Positions 32,409 to 41,833 are shown, counted from the stretch's first letter. The stretch: DNA of 64,000 nt from Mucilaginibacter sp. OK283 (GCF_900110415.1 NZ_FODR01000001.1:124001-188000); one strand, 5' to 3'. A program made the numbers and translations. The notes: generated by a model not told the origin, from the sequence alone.

Positions 32409-32567
32409 AGATGTAAGTGATTGATGATTTAAACATTCAAAGCTGGTACTTTGTTTGTTTAAGTCATTGGTTTGTAGGCGACTTTAAAAACTAAATTAAG
32501 GAAAAAAAAATAAAAAAGCAACCACCGTGCACAATTGCAAGTGATTGCATGATTTTAATGCATGAAC

Positions 32568-33971
32568 TTACCTCAATTCTATCCGCTGATGCTGATAAGG
32601 AATTTCAACCCGGGCAACCCCTTTTTCCTTTAACTTCACGCTAAAATGTTGCTGAACATCATATTCTCCATGAACCAAAAAAATCTCCTTTACCTTTGCC
32701 GGATCCTGGCAGGCCAAAAAATGCAGGAGGTCTTCATAGTCGCCATGGGCGCTCATTGATCTTATCGAGCGAACTTCGGCATTAACCTGGTACGTTTCGC
32801 CAAAAATATGTACTTCACTGTCGCCGGCAAGCAGGTGGCCGCCAAGGGAATTGGGTTCGCAATAGCCTACCATCAAAATGGTATTTTTATTATTGTTAAT
32901 GTTGTTCTTAATATGATGCTTCACCCGTCCAGCCTCGGCCATGCCCGATGAGGAGATGATAACAGATGGCCGCGGATCGTTATTCAGCGCCTTTGATTCC
33001 TCGGTTGATTGGATAAAACGCAATCCTTTAAAACCAAAAGGATTGGCATCGGTTTTTAATACTTGCTTTACCTGTTTATTATAAACCTCCGGGTGGTTCA
33101 TTAAAACTTCGGTGGCTTTTTCAGACAACGGACTATCTACGTAATAACGCAAATCAGGAAGTGTGCCTTTTAGCTCCAAAGCATTTAATGCGTATAGCAG
33201 TTCCTGTGTACGCCCGACACTAAAAGCCGGAATAATTACCTTGCCCCCTTTTACCTCGCAGGTTTGTTTAATAATTTCCAGTAAAGCTTCCTCTATCGGG
33301 CCCTGGTCTTTGTGCAATGAATCGCCATAGGTAGATTCCAGCAAAATATAGTCGGCCTGGGCAAACGGTTGCGGGTCGTTCAGCAGCATGTCGTCATAAC
33401 GGCCAACATCGCCGCTAAAAGTGATGTTGGTAAGTTTGGCATCCTCGGTAATTGCCAGATGTACCGATGCACTGCCTAAAATATGGCCGGCATCTGTGAA
33501 CTTTAACTTCACCTGGGGGGTTATTTCAAATTCTTCATTGTATTCCACAATCTTAAATAACCTTAGCGCATCCATGGCCTCTTTATCCGTGTAAAGTGGC
33601 TCAATCAAGGGTAACCCTTTGCGTGCGCGGTGTTTGTTGCTATACTCCGCGTCCTGCATCTGGATATGTGCCGAATCCATCAGGAGGATGCGGGTAAGAT
33701 CCATAGTGGCCGGTGTGCAATAGATCGGGCCATTATAACCCTCGGCAACCAACCGGGGTATCAATCCGCAATGATCTATATGCGCGTGCGACAGTACCAT
33801 ATAATCAACCTTTTCAGGATTGAAACCGAAATGCTCGTTCAGGTTGTCAGACTGATCGCCCATACCCTGGAACATGCCGCAATCTAATAAAATTGCGGTT
33901 TCGTCTTTTAAGCGGATAAGGTGTTTGCTGCCGGTAACGTTACGTGCAGCGCCATGAAAGGTTATATTCAT
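32568..33971 (-). CDS. beta-CASP metallo-beta-lactamase-fold RNase
   Basis: 467 residues. The metal site motif SHAHIDHCGLIPRL is at about 60-73, followed by further metallo-beta-lactamase motifs (DAGHILGSASVH, SGDVGR). The beta-CASP insert and the RNA-specificity C-terminal region (PSVIISSSGMAEAGRVKHH, then MVGYCEPNSLGG and SAHGDYEDLLHFL) place it with CPSF/YSH1-like nucleases. It probably processes or degrades RNA. It is monocistronic; TAGTTTTG at 34035-34028 on the minus strand could be its -7 box. Confidence 0.9.
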   Translation of the reverse strand: MNITFHGAARNVTGSKHLIRLKDETAILLDCGMFQGMGDQSDNLNEHFGFNPEKVDYMVLSHAHIDHCGLIPRLVAEGYNGPIYCTPATMDLTRILLMDSAHIQMQDAEYSNKHRARKGLPLIEPLYTDKEAMDALRLFKIVEYNEEFEITPQVKLKFTDAGHILGSASVHLAITEDAKLTNITFSGDVGRYDDMLLNDPQPFAQADYILLESTYGDSLHKDQGPIEEALLEIIKQTCEVKGGKVIIPAFSVGRTQELLYALNALELKGTLPDLRYYVDSPLSEKATEVLMNHPEVYNKQVKQVLKTDANPFGFKGLRFIQSTEESKALNNDPRPSVIISSSGMAEAGRVKHHIKNNINNNKNTILMVGYCEPNSLGGHLLAGDSEVHIFGETYQVNAEVRSIRSMSAHGDYEDLLHFLACQDPAKVKEIFLVHGEYDVQQHFSVKLKEKGVARVEIPYQHQRIELR

Positions 33972-34137
33972 TTATAATAGGGTATAAAGTATACATAACG
34001 AAGATGGCGATTTAATGTTTAATAAAACAAAACTAAGTTTTTAGTTGTTATTTTGGTTTATAGTTTATAACTTAGATTAACCAATTGGACAAGCCACTGC
34101 GATTTTAAATAAGCATTGGCATTTTTACACAAAGCAC

Positions 34138-34509
34138 ATGGAAATTAAAGAGTTAACCCGCGCCGAAGAACAATTAATGCAGGTATTATGGCAACTGGAA
34201 AAAGCATATGTAAAAGATGTGATTGACATGTTGCCCGAACCTAAGCCTGCATATAACACGGTATCAACCATTATCAGGATACTGGAAACAAAGGGCTTTG
34301 TAGGGCATACGGCGTTTGGCAAAAGCCACCAATACCACCCGATAGTAAGTAAAGATCAATACCAGGATTTTGCATCTGATAAATTATTGAGCGGATATTT
34401 TGATAATTCGGTTAACCGCATGCTTTCCTTTTTTGTAAAAAAAGAGAAGATTGACCTTAAAGAGGCTGACGAGATCATGAAACTGATTGAAAAACTTAAA
34501 GACAAATAG
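34138..34509 (+). CDS. BlaI/MecI-type transcriptional repressor
   Basis: 123 residues. The winged helix (about 5-75) contains LTRAEEQLMQVLWQLEKAYV and PAYNTVSTIIRILETKGFV, typical of BlaI/MecI/CopY repressors, followed by a short dimerisation region. It precedes the M56 membrane protease gene by two bases; in such pairs the protease inactivates the repressor on sensing an envelope signal. The regulated genes are unknown, and no beta-lactamase gene is near. Confidence 0.9.
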   Translation: MEIKELTRAEEQLMQVLWQLEKAYVKDVIDMLPEPKPAYNTVSTIIRILETKGFVGHTAFGKSHQYHPIVSKDQYQDFASDKLLSGYFDNSVNRMLSFFVKKEKIDLKEADEIMKLIEKLKDK

Positions 34510-34511
34510 CG

Positions 34512-36488
34512 ATGAGCTGGTGGCAATATTTATTACTGGTAAACATTTACCTGGTTTTGTTTTACGTGTTTTATGTTTTGTTGCTGCGTAAGGAAACCTT
34601 TTTTCAGTTAAACAGAATTTATCTTGTCACGGCGGCATTGCTGTCATTTTTTATACCCGTTATACAGGCCGATTGGGTGCAAAACCTTTTTATAACCCAA
34701 CAGGTAAAATATACTATATATAGCATTCCCGTAATTCAATACCAGTTTAGTGCAACAGAAAACAGCCATCTTAAAATGGGCGAAATTTTGGCATTTTTGT
34801 ATTTAACGGGCATTTTAATTTTATCGGCCAGGCTTACCTGGCAGTTGTTTAAACTACGCCGCGTTATGCGGATGCCCAAAGCCGAAGTGCCTTATTCTTT
34901 TTTTAAAACGGTAAAGCTAAGTGAAGATAGCCCGGATAATGCCGTTATTGAAGCGCATGAGCAAGTGCATGCGCAGCAATGGCATTCGGCCGATGTGCTG
35001 CTGGTAGAAATGGTGATGATCATTAACTGGTTTAACCCGGTAGTTTACCTGTACCGTATTGCTATTAAACATATTCACGAGTATATTGCCGACAGGCAGG
35101 CCGTACAAGCCGGCGCCAGCAAAGCCGACTATGCATTGCTACTGTTGAGCCAAACATTTAACAGCCCGGTACACCGGCTGGTAAATCCTTTTTTTAATCA
35201 TAGTTTGTTGAAACAACGCATTATGATGCTGCAAAAAAACAAATCGCAACGCATTTCGCTCATAAAATATGGCCTTTCGGCGCCCCTGTTTATATTAATG
35301 CTGGTTTTATCTTCGGCCACCATTAATAACAGCAAAACAGTTACTGCAATCAACAATAAGGCCAGGGAAATATTTATAATGCCGGCATCGCAGGTAGGCC
35401 TGGCCTCCATGATGCCTGATGACAGGCAGCCGTTTGCAAACGCCCGAAAAAGCACCGAAGCAGATACAAGTAAAAAAGATACGAGTAAAGTATTTTCGTC
35501 GGTTGAGCAATTGCCCGAGTTTCCGGGCGGCGTTCCCGGATTTATGAAATTCATAAGTATGAATATCAGGTATCCGCAAGATGCAAGGGAGAAAAAAATA
35601 CAGGGCAGAGAGTTTTGTTCATTTATTATCGAAGAAGATGGATCACTATCGCACATAAAAACGTTACGTGGAATTGATCCTTCGTTAGATGCCGAGTCTA
35701 TCCGGGTGCTTACACTCTCGCCCAGGTGGAAGCCCGGGATGCAAAACGGAAAACCTGTACGAACTCAATACTCTGTTCCGATAAGTTTTGCACTGGAACT
35801 TGATAACCAAGTTAATAAAGCAGAAGCTCAACCAGTAGCCGCCCCTGCCGACGTTTACAATACTGTATCTGATTTGCCTGCTTTTCCGGGCGGCTTTGAG
35901 GCATTAAGCAAATTTTTGGCCACCAATATAAAGTATCCAAAAGATGCCCGGGAAAAAGGAATAGAAGGGCGGGTAATATGTACGTTTGTGATAGAAACCG
36001 ATGGTACATTATCAAACATCAAGGTTTCCAGGAGCGTTAGTCCTGATGTGGATGAGGAAGCAATGAGGGTACTTAAACTATCGCCCAATTGGATACCAGG
36101 CAAGCAAGCCGGTAAAACGGTGCGCGTACAATATAGCATACCTATCAGCTTTAAACTGAACGATGATAAGCACCCTATTAAATCTATCGGAACTAAAACT
36201 GGCAAAGTAATATCAGTAAACGATAACACGCCGTTTTACACAGGCGTTGAAACTCCAGGCGATACAATTAAAGATAATGCATCGCACCAATTACGCTTAA
36301 CCGGGAAGGCCGATTATAAATATCAACCGCTTTATGTACTGAATGGAGAAATATCCTCTGCAACAGCAGTTAACCTGCTTGACGTTGATAAAATAGAATC
36401 AATAACCGTTTTGAAAGACAAAAGCGCGATAACCCTCTGGGGCGACAAGGGAAAAAATGGCGTTGTGGTGGTAAAAACCAAGAAATAG
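34512..36488 (+). CDS. M56 metallopeptidase with two TonB C-terminal domains and a plug-like tail
   Basis: 658 residues. N-terminal helices (about 5-25, 36-55, 92-110) flank the BlaR1-like peptidase; the zinc motif is HEQVH at about 150-154. A hydrophobic segment near 250-275 ends the sensor part. Two TonB C-terminal domains follow (about 325-425 and 450-555), each with an EFPGGVPGF or AFPGGFEAL start. The last ~60 residues (LYVLNGEISS through ITVLKDKSAI and KNGVVVVKTKK) resemble the end of a TonB-receptor plug. The combination suggests a sensor spanning to the outer membrane. It is coupled to the BlaI gene. Confidence 0.85.
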   Translation: MSWWQYLLLVNIYLVLFYVFYVLLLRKETFFQLNRIYLVTAALLSFFIPVIQADWVQNLFITQQVKYTIYSIPVIQYQFSATENSHLKMGEILAFLYLTGILILSARLTWQLFKLRRVMRMPKAEVPYSFFKTVKLSEDSPDNAVIEAHEQVHAQQWHSADVLLVEMVMIINWFNPVVYLYRIAIKHIHEYIADRQAVQAGASKADYALLLLSQTFNSPVHRLVNPFFNHSLLKQRIMMLQKNKSQRISLIKYGLSAPLFILMLVLSSATINNSKTVTAINNKAREIFIMPASQVGLASMMPDDRQPFANARKSTEADTSKKDTSKVFSSVEQLPEFPGGVPGFMKFISMNIRYPQDAREKKIQGREFCSFIIEEDGSLSHIKTLRGIDPSLDAESIRVLTLSPRWKPGMQNGKPVRTQYSVPISFALELDNQVNKAEAQPVAAPADVYNTVSDLPAFPGGFEALSKFLATNIKYPKDAREKGIEGRVICTFVIETDGTLSNIKVSRSVSPDVDEEAMRVLKLSPNWIPGKQAGKTVRVQYSIPISFKLNDDKHPIKSIGTKTGKVISVNDNTPFYTGVETPGDTIKDNASHQLRLTGKADYKYQPLYVLNGEISSATAVNLLDVDKIESITVLKDKSAITLWGDKGKNGVVVVKTKK

Positions 36489-36711
36489 GTGTGGATGGTT
36501 ATGAATGTGCAAATTTCAAGTATGCTGATGGTTGCATTATACGCGCAGGTTATACTATTCAAAAAACACTATCATCGACTAATACCTGGCAATATTTTGG
36601 TTTAATGCCCCCGGCAATTTGAATTGCACCTGGTTAGAGTTATTTACCGGTTAAATCTTTTTAATTTAGCTTAGCACCGTTATAAACCCTGAAAGCAAAA
36701 TACTTATTGCT

Positions 36712-37134
36712 ATGAACAACGCCATCAATATAACAATCAACGCTATACAACACATTGGTATTCCTGTTACCGATGTAACTGCCTCCCAATTATTTTACAG
36801 CCGGCTTGGGTTTAACAAGGTAATGGAGGCACCTTTTACCGACAATGGCGGCACCGGTACCTGCGTAATGATGCAACGAGGCAATATGATAATGGAACTG
36901 TACCAGCTACCCGGGGCAGGCTTGTCAGAAATCCGGGCAAGAGGTAACGGCCATATCGACCATGTGGCCTTTGACGTGTCCGATATCGATGAAGCTTTCA
37001 ACGTAATATCTGAAGCCGGGTTTAATGTGATAGAGCCCGAACCGGTGTTTCTTCAGTTTTGGAAAAATGGGTGTAAATATTTTAATATTACCGGGCCAGA
37101 CGGCGAGCGGCTGGAGTTTAACCAGGTACTTTAA
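36712..37134 (+). CDS. VOC-family (glyoxalase/dioxygenase fold) protein
   Basis: 140 residues forming two beta-alpha-beta-beta-beta modules: IQHIGIPVTDVTASQLFYSR at 12-31 and GHIDHVAFDVSDIDEAF near 80-96. The possible metal ligands are His and Glu in these segments (IQHIG, NMIMELYQL, HIDHV, RLEFNQ). This fold covers glyoxalases, antibiotic-binding proteins and epimerases; the substrate cannot be assigned. It is monocistronic. Confidence 0.8.
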   Translation: MNNAINITINAIQHIGIPVTDVTASQLFYSRLGFNKVMEAPFTDNGGTGTCVMMQRGNMIMELYQLPGAGLSEIRARGNGHIDHVAFDVSDIDEAFNVISEAGFNVIEPEPVFLQFWKNGCKYFNITGPDGERLEFNQVL

Positions 37135-37255
37135 TGGCTATATGGTGCTCCACATAGGAAACTTTCTTGAAACATGTTTGGCCATTGTGGGCCACAACTG
37201 AACATCTTAGGGGCTTAAGTGTTATTTGCTTACTTTAGCATTAAGCTTACCGTAC

Positions 37256-38083
37256 ATGAAAAATACCACATACTTTTTACTGGCCCTGGCTGCAGCAGCC
37301 AGCCTGGCATCTTGCTCGCCTAAGGGGCCCTACGCTCTTACCAACAAAGTGTACAAACATCAAACAGACTCAGTACTTGAAGTGATATCCCGTGAACAGC
37401 CAGCCATGCTACAGGATAGCCTGGGCGTTCAGATACCCAGCGAATGGGTTGGTACGGTGAACTTTAACGCCAGGAAGCCTAACTATGTGATCATCCATTT
37501 TACGGCCCAGGATTCGGCCAAGCAAACGCTCAAAACTTTTACACTGGTAAAGCCGCAGGTGAGCGCCCATTACGTGGTAGCCAAGGATGGCAAGGTATAC
37601 CACATGCTAAATGATTACCTGCGCGCCTGGCAGGCCGGCATCAGCAAATGGGGCAGCATTACCGATATGAACAGCTGCTCTATAGGTATCGAAATTGATA
37701 ACAACGGGCACGAGCCTTTTAATGAAGTACAGGTAAAAAGCCTGCTGGCGCTGCTGGCACAGCTTAAAAAAGCTTATAATATTCCAACAGCCAACTTTAT
37801 CGGGCACCAGGATATTGCCCCGGCCCGCAAGCCCGATCCGGGGCCACTGTTCCCCTGGAAGTTGCTGGCAACCAAAGGTTTTGGATACTGGAGCGATGAG
37901 CTGCTGGAGCTTCCGCCCGACAACTTTGACTATGCTACCGCGCTGCGCCTGATTGGTTACGATATCAGTAACCTGCAGGCTGCTATAACCGCCTTTAAAC
38001 GCCACTTTGTACAGGTAGAGGACAGCCCGGTTATGAGTCAGCTTGATTTGAATGTATTATACAATGTGTACAGGAAATATTAA
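37256..38083 (+). CDS. N-acetylmuramoyl-L-alanine amidase lipoprotein
   Basis: 275 residues from the ATG at 37256, which gives a clean lipoprotein signal (lipobox LASC, Cys about 20); an in-frame upstream start would add ten residues before it. The Amidase_2 domain has YVIIHFTAQDSA, VSAHYVVAKDGKVYHM and FIGHQDIAPARKPDPGPLFPW, with zinc ligands in HFT (His), GHQD and the later KPDPG region. It cleaves the sugar-peptide bond of peptidoglycan, likely for wall remodelling or recycling. It is monocistronic. Confidence 0.9.
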   Translation: MKNTTYFLLALAAAASLASCSPKGPYALTNKVYKHQTDSVLEVISREQPAMLQDSLGVQIPSEWVGTVNFNARKPNYVIIHFTAQDSAKQTLKTFTLVKPQVSAHYVVAKDGKVYHMLNDYLRAWQAGISKWGSITDMNSCSIGIEIDNNGHEPFNEVQVKSLLALLAQLKKAYNIPTANFIGHQDIAPARKPDPGPLFPWKLLATKGFGYWSDELLELPPDNFDYATALRLIGYDISNLQAAITAFKRHFVQVEDSPVMSQLDLNVLYNVYRKY

Positions 38084-38186
38084 AAGAAAGACAAGGCCTG
38101 GGAGATCGATCCGGAGAATGAGCTTTATTATCTAACCTTATTTATTATCCCTGCTCTTTGGTTTTTCCACTTTTGGCCTCAATAAA

Positions 38187-39215
38187 CTACTCATCAAAGG
38201 ATATCTCCACATTGTTGCTTACCGGGTGCCCGGTGCAGGTGAGTACCAGGCCAGCGGCTATATCGGTATTAGTGAGCACATCGTTTTTGACCATCTCCAC
38301 CTCGCCGCTAACACGTCTGGCGATGCAAGTAGAGCATACACCATTGCGGCAGCTATAGGGCAGGGGCAAATTGCTTTGCAGGGCAGCCTGTAAAATAGAT
38401 TGGTTTTCGCCCACGGGCAAATCATGCAACTCGCCTTTGAATCTGATCCTGATGTTACGGGGAGGGAAATTGGTAGTGGAACCGGTTACCGCTACGGTCT
38501 CTAAAACAAAATTTTCCTTCCGGATCTGGCTGGGTTCAATCCCCATATATATCAACGCAAAGCGGATCATCCGCATGTACGGGAATGGGCCGCAGAGGTA
38601 AAATTCGGCATTTTTAAGTTTTGCGGGTACTATTTGCCGGGTTAAGGTTTCAACCCTATCGGCATTTAGCCGATTGGCTTCGCTGCTTAGAAGGTGGATA
38701 ACAGCAAACCTATTGGCATGCTGTATGGCCAGTTGATTAAGCTCGTTTTTAAACAGTATGGCGCTGGCATCCTGACTGCTGTAAATAATTGTAAGCCGGC
38801 TTTTGCCTGCCCGGTTCAGGATATATTTTACCTGCGAAAATATAGGGGCAATGCCACTGCCGCCTGCAAAAAATAATATAGATTTATCTTGTTCATAACC
38901 ACTCACTATAAACCTGCCCGCCGGCGCCAGGGCATTGAGCATATCGCCAACCTTTATTTTAGTAAGCATAAAGCGCGAAATTTCGCCGTTGCTGATACGC
39001 TTTACGGTGATGGAAAGCAGTGGCTCGTCTGGCGATGAACTAAGGGAATACGACCTGCGGATTTCCTCGCTCCGGTGGTTAAATATCAGTGTCAGAAATT
39101 GTCCGGCTTTATAACGCAAAGGCGGGCCCGACGAATTGGACAGGTAAAAGGTGGCCGTATCCGGAGTTTCCCACTTAATTTGCTCAACTTTAAGTTTTAG
39201 TATATCGATGGTCAT
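38187..39215 (-). CDS. ferredoxin-type oxidoreductase (FNR fold plus 2Fe-2S domain)
   Basis: 342 residues. An FAD-binding barrel (RRSYSLSSSP near 55) and an NAD(P) domain (ILFFAGGSGIAPIFSQVK near 112-129) are followed by a plant-type 2Fe-2S ferredoxin domain at the C-terminus with the cluster motif CRNGVCSTCIARR and a final Cys in LTCTGHP. This is the layout of PaaE/HmpX-like reductases that feed electrons to an oxygenase or other acceptor. No oxygenase gene is adjacent. It starts at an ATG. Confidence 0.9.
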   Translation of the reverse strand: MTIDILKLKVEQIKWETPDTATFYLSNSSGPPLRYKAGQFLTLIFNHRSEEIRRSYSLSSSPDEPLLSITVKRISNGEISRFMLTKIKVGDMLNALAPAGRFIVSGYEQDKSILFFAGGSGIAPIFSQVKYILNRAGKSRLTIIYSSQDASAILFKNELNQLAIQHANRFAVIHLLSSEANRLNADRVETLTRQIVPAKLKNAEFYLCGPFPYMRMIRFALIYMGIEPSQIRKENFVLETVAVTGSTTNFPPRNIRIRFKGELHDLPVGENQSILQAALQSNLPLPYSCRNGVCSTCIARRVSGEVEMVKNDVLTNTDIAAGLVLTCTGHPVSNNVEISFDE

Positions 39216-39220
39216 ATGTT

Positions 39221-39256
39221 AAAAAAACGGCCCCGTTGCGTTGTACGGGGCCGTTT
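39221..39256 (-). terminator. terminator of sodA
   Basis: A 12-bp stem AAACGGCCCCGT/ACGGGGCCGTTT with an 8-base loop is followed on the minus strand by TTTT. It lies between the sodA stop and the ferredoxin reductase start. Confidence 0.9.
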
Positions 39257-39279
39257 CTGTTTTTAAATACCTGCTTAAA

Positions 39280-39891
39280 TTAAGCTATTGCTTTTGCATA
39301 AAGCTCGGCAACATGTGCCCAGTTGATTACGCTCCAGATGCCCGCCAGATAATCAGGACGGCGATTTTGATATTTAAGGTAATAAGCATGTTCCCAAACA
39401 TCGATACCTAAAATAGGGGTGCCTTTTACTTCGGCAATATCCATTAAAGGGTTATCCTGGTTTGGAGTTGAGCAAACGGCCAGTTTTTTATCAGCAGTAA
39501 CAATTAACCATGCCCAGCCCGAGCCAAAACGGGTTGCACCGGCTTCGTTAACTTTAGTTTTTAAATCGGCAATTGAACCAAAAGTGCTGGTAATTGCAGC
39601 AGCTAAGGCACCTGTAGGTTCGCCGCCGCCATTTGGTGAAAGCAAAGTCCAGAACAGGGTGTGGTTGTAGTGACCACCGCCATTGTTGCGTACAGCAGGC
39701 GCGAATTTTGAAATGTTTTTGATGATATCCTCAATGCTGCTATCAGCTTCTGGCTTACCTTCAAGGGCTTTATTTAAATTAGTAACGTAAGCCTGGTGAT
39801 GTTTACCATGGTGAATTTCCATAGTAAGTTTATCAATGTGCGGTTCCAATGCATCGGTAGCGTAGGATAACGCCGGTAGTGTAAATGCCAT
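39280..39891 (-). CDS. sodA: superoxide dismutase, Fe/Mn type
   Basis: 203 residues from the ATG at 39891 ([20 protein letters not shown]); an upstream in-frame extension would translate the intergenic repeat and is rejected. Metal ligands are His in [16 protein letters not shown], His in [11 protein letters not shown], and Asp and His in [15 protein letters not shown]. It dismutates superoxide in the cytoplasm. An exact -7 box lies upstream and a terminator downstream, so it is its own unit. Fe or Mn cannot be told from sequence alone. Confidence 0.95.
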   Translation of the reverse strand: MAFTLPALSYATDALEPHIDKLTMEIHHGKHHQAYVTNLNKALEGKPEADSSIEDIIKNISKFAPAVRNNGGGHYNHTLFWTLLSPNGGGEPTGALAAAITSTFGSIADLKTKVNEAGATRFGSGWAWLIVTADKKLAVCSTPNQDNPLMDIAEVKGTPILGIDVWEHAYYLKYQNRRPDYLAGIWSVINWAHVAELYAKAIA

Positions 39892-39926
39892 AATTACAAT
39901 TTTAAAGTTTAATGATTGTTGTGTAA

Positions 39927-39934
39927 CAAATATA
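39927..39934 (-). promoter_or_regulatory. -7 box of sodA
   Basis: TATATTTG on the minus strand, an exact TAnnTTTG match about 36 bases before the sodA ATG. No matching TTTG at -33 is seen. Confidence 0.55.
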
Positions 39935-39989
39935 AGAGTAGATTTTACTTTTTGTTCTAAAAATATTGTCAAGGTTGTGTCGTAAGAAA

Positions 39990-40087
39990 GTTCATGGTTC
40001 ATAGATCATAGGTCATGGTAGCTTCACTATTTGCTAAGTGCAGCAGGCCATGAGCCATGAACTATGAACCATGATCTATGAACAAAT
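39990..40087. repeat. inverted heptamer repeat, word GTTCATR
   Basis: The left arm (39990-40017) reads GTTCATG, GTTCATA, GATCATA, GGTCATG. The right arm (40046-40087) reads GGCCATG, AGCCATG, AACTATG, AACCATG, ATCTATG, AACAAAT and ends one base before the tadA stop codon. It uses the same word as the two elements beside gmk, 14 kb away. Confidence 0.9.
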
Positions 40088-40088
40088 C

Positions 40089-40559
40089 CTACTTCCTCTT
40101 CCCCCTGAAAAAATTCTTCACAAGTTCGGAGCATTCGTTTTCGCGGATGCCGCCGGTGATTACGGTTTTAGGGTGCGTTATTTTTTGGTTAAGCCTGCCA
40201 AAACCCAGTTTAACATCGTAGGCCCCAAAAACTATCCGCGCCACCTGGAACCAGTAGGATGCCCCGGCACACATTACACAGGGCTCCATAGTAACATACA
40301 AGGTGCATCCTTGTAAATATTTACCCCCCATTGAATTTGCAGCTGCGGTAAGCGCCTGCATTTCGGCATGGGCCGATACATCGTTAAGGCGTTCTGTAAG
40401 GTTATGGCCGCGGCCAATGATTTTGCCGCCATATGTTACTATAGCACCAATCGGTATCTCATCTTCCTCAAGTGCGTAGCGTGCCTCTTTTAAAGCCTCG
40501 CCCATAAAAAAATCGTCGGGAGATATGGCGGGTTCGTCTTCGAAATTTATATACCTCAT
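40089..40559 (-). CDS. tadA: tRNA-specific adenosine deaminase family
   Basis: 156 residues. The zinc and catalytic motif AHAEMQAL (about 63-70) and PCVMCAGA (about 92-99) identify the CDA/dCMP deaminase family, closest to TadA, which converts A34 to inosine in tRNA-Arg. Guanine deaminase is a possible alternative, but the N-terminal PDDFFMGEALKEARYALEEDEIPIGA is TadA-like. It abuts the csaA-like gene directly, so the pair is probably one transcript. Confidence 0.85.
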   Translation of the reverse strand: MRYINFEDEPAISPDDFFMGEALKEARYALEEDEIPIGAIVTYGGKIIGRGHNLTERLNDVSAHAEMQALTAAANSMGGKYLQGCTLYVTMEPCVMCAGASYWFQVARIVFGAYDVKLGFGRLNQKITHPKTVITGGIRENECSELVKNFFRGKRK

Positions 40560-40895
40560 TTAAATCAGTTTACTGCCGTTGGGCACGGGTTTATCAACGG
40601 CTGCCAGCACAATGTCGCCATTTTCATCGGCAAAGCCGGTCACCAAAAATTCCGACATGAATTTGCCAATTTGCTTTTTAGGGAAATTGATCACCCCCAA
40701 AATCTGTCTGCCAATAAGGGTGTCTTTTGTATAGTGTTTAGTAATTTGTGCGCTCGACCATTTGATGCCAAACTCGCCAAAATCAACCTTCACCTTATAG
40801 GCTGGCTTGCGTGCCTCCGGGAAATCAAGGGTCTCTAATATGGTTCCTGCCCGCAGTTCTACTTGTTCAAAATTTTGCCAGGTAATGGTTTCCAT
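40560..40895 (-). CDS. tRNA-binding-domain protein, CsaA-like
   Basis: 111 residues from the ATG at 40895 (METITWQNFEQVELRAGTI). It is a single OB-fold tRNA-binding domain with IKWSSAQITKHY and GRQILGVINFPKKQIGKFMSEFLVTGF, matching CsaA. CsaA is described as a chaperone-like protein; the domain also occurs in methionyl-tRNA synthetase and Arc1p. Upstream codons in frame are ignored. It has no spacer to tadA downstream. Confidence 0.85.
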   Translation of the reverse strand: METITWQNFEQVELRAGTILETLDFPEARKPAYKVKVDFGEFGIKWSSAQITKHYTKDTLIGRQILGVINFPKKQIGKFMSEFLVTGFADENGDIVLAAVDKPVPNGSKLI

Positions 40896-40963
40896 AGGGG
40901 CAAAGGTAAAAACATGTGGATTAGAATCAAGGGGCATTTGCTAACTTGTAACCGCTATAACAC

Positions 40964-41007
40964 AACAAACCCCGATATGCTATTGGTTCAGCATATCGGG
41001 GTTTGTT
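40964..41007. terminator. hairpin terminator between porin-like and CsaA-like genes
   Basis: A 17-bp perfect stem AACAAACCCCGATATGC/GCATATCGGGGTTTGTT with a 10-base loop. Both genes nearby are on the minus strand, so it lies upstream of the csaA-like gene and 31 bases downstream (on the + strand) of nothing; it may act as an insulator. The role is unclear. Confidence 0.6.
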
Positions 41008-41038
41008 TATTATTTGCTATTGTTGGTTGGCTGTCGGC

Positions 41039-41629
41039 CTATAAAATCTTAAAACCAACGCTTAAAGCCCAAAGGTTTTGGCGCTGACCATAGTTAGAGT
41101 TTACTTTGGATAAGCCACCCTCGTAACGCAGATCGGCAGTTATTGCACCGATATCAACGCCGGCACCAGCCTGGAAACCTAATGTGCTTTTGTTGTAGTT
41201 ACCAAAATCCTGGTAAGCGCCGTTTACGTTATCGCTAAAACTTTGATTTTTATCAAGAGCATAGCTATAAACAGGGCCTGCCATAACTCTGAAATTCAGG
41301 TTTTTGGCCCCAAATGACTTGCCCAAAAGCAATGGTACATTCAACGTAGTAAATTTAACTTTACCCTCTGTTGTTACAGTGGTACCATCAGTTGCCTGAA
41401 AATCAAACTTTCCTCCCTTACTGGCTAAATAAAGTTCTGGTTGTAAATACAAGCCGCTACCAACCCGGGCAAATAAGCCGGCCTGGTAACCAGTTACAGA
41501 AGACTCGCCAACGGCGGAAGTATTGATTTTAGAAAAATTGACACCACCTTTAACACCTAAAGAAAACTGTGCCTGCGCGCTGATGCTCACTGCTATCAGT
41601 AATGCGGCACTTAATAAATACTTTTTCAT
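41039..41629 (-). CDS. outer-membrane beta-barrel protein (porin-family)
   Basis: 196 residues. A signal peptide ends near ISAQAQF (about 20). The rest is a short beta-barrel with alternating hydrophobic residues: FSLGVKGGVNFSKIN at the start, YLQPELYLASKGG, LNVPLLLGKSFG and a C-terminal LWALSVGFKIL, as in the PorT/OMP_b-brl_2 family common in Bacteroidota. It is probably an eight-stranded outer-membrane protein. The promoter region 41630-41833 (about 200 bases) shows no clear feature. Confidence 0.85.
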   Translation of the reverse strand: MKKYLLSAALLIAVSISAQAQFSLGVKGGVNFSKINTSAVGESSVTGYQAGLFARVGSGLYLQPELYLASKGGKFDFQATDGTTVTTEGKVKFTTLNVPLLLGKSFGAKNLNFRVMAGPVYSYALDKNQSFSDNVNGAYQDFGNYNKSTLGFQAGAGVDIGAITADLRYEGGLSKVNSNYGQRQNLWALSVGFKIL

Positions 41630-41833
41630 AAATTTTAATTTTTAGCGGGGCGAAGCTATAATTTTTTCGAATAATTATAACCAAACCCCTTGTTTACATA
41701 GTTAGTTTACAAACTGGCTGTGTTGATAGCCTGTTTTATTGCCTATCAATTGACGCGCCAAAGTTTTAAACGTTGCTTTCGCCCGTTTTTTATAATCCGG
41801 CCAAAATAATTTTAACAGGGCTAACGCTCGAGG

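Noticed and set aside
39892..40002. N-terminal extension of superoxide dismutase
   Set aside because: It runs over the promoter box at 39927-39934 and into the GTTCATR repeat; the family start MAFTLPAL is at 39891.
40964..41007. Riboswitch upstream of the CsaA-like gene
   Set aside because: It is a simple perfect hairpin without the conserved junctions of any riboswitch class I know.
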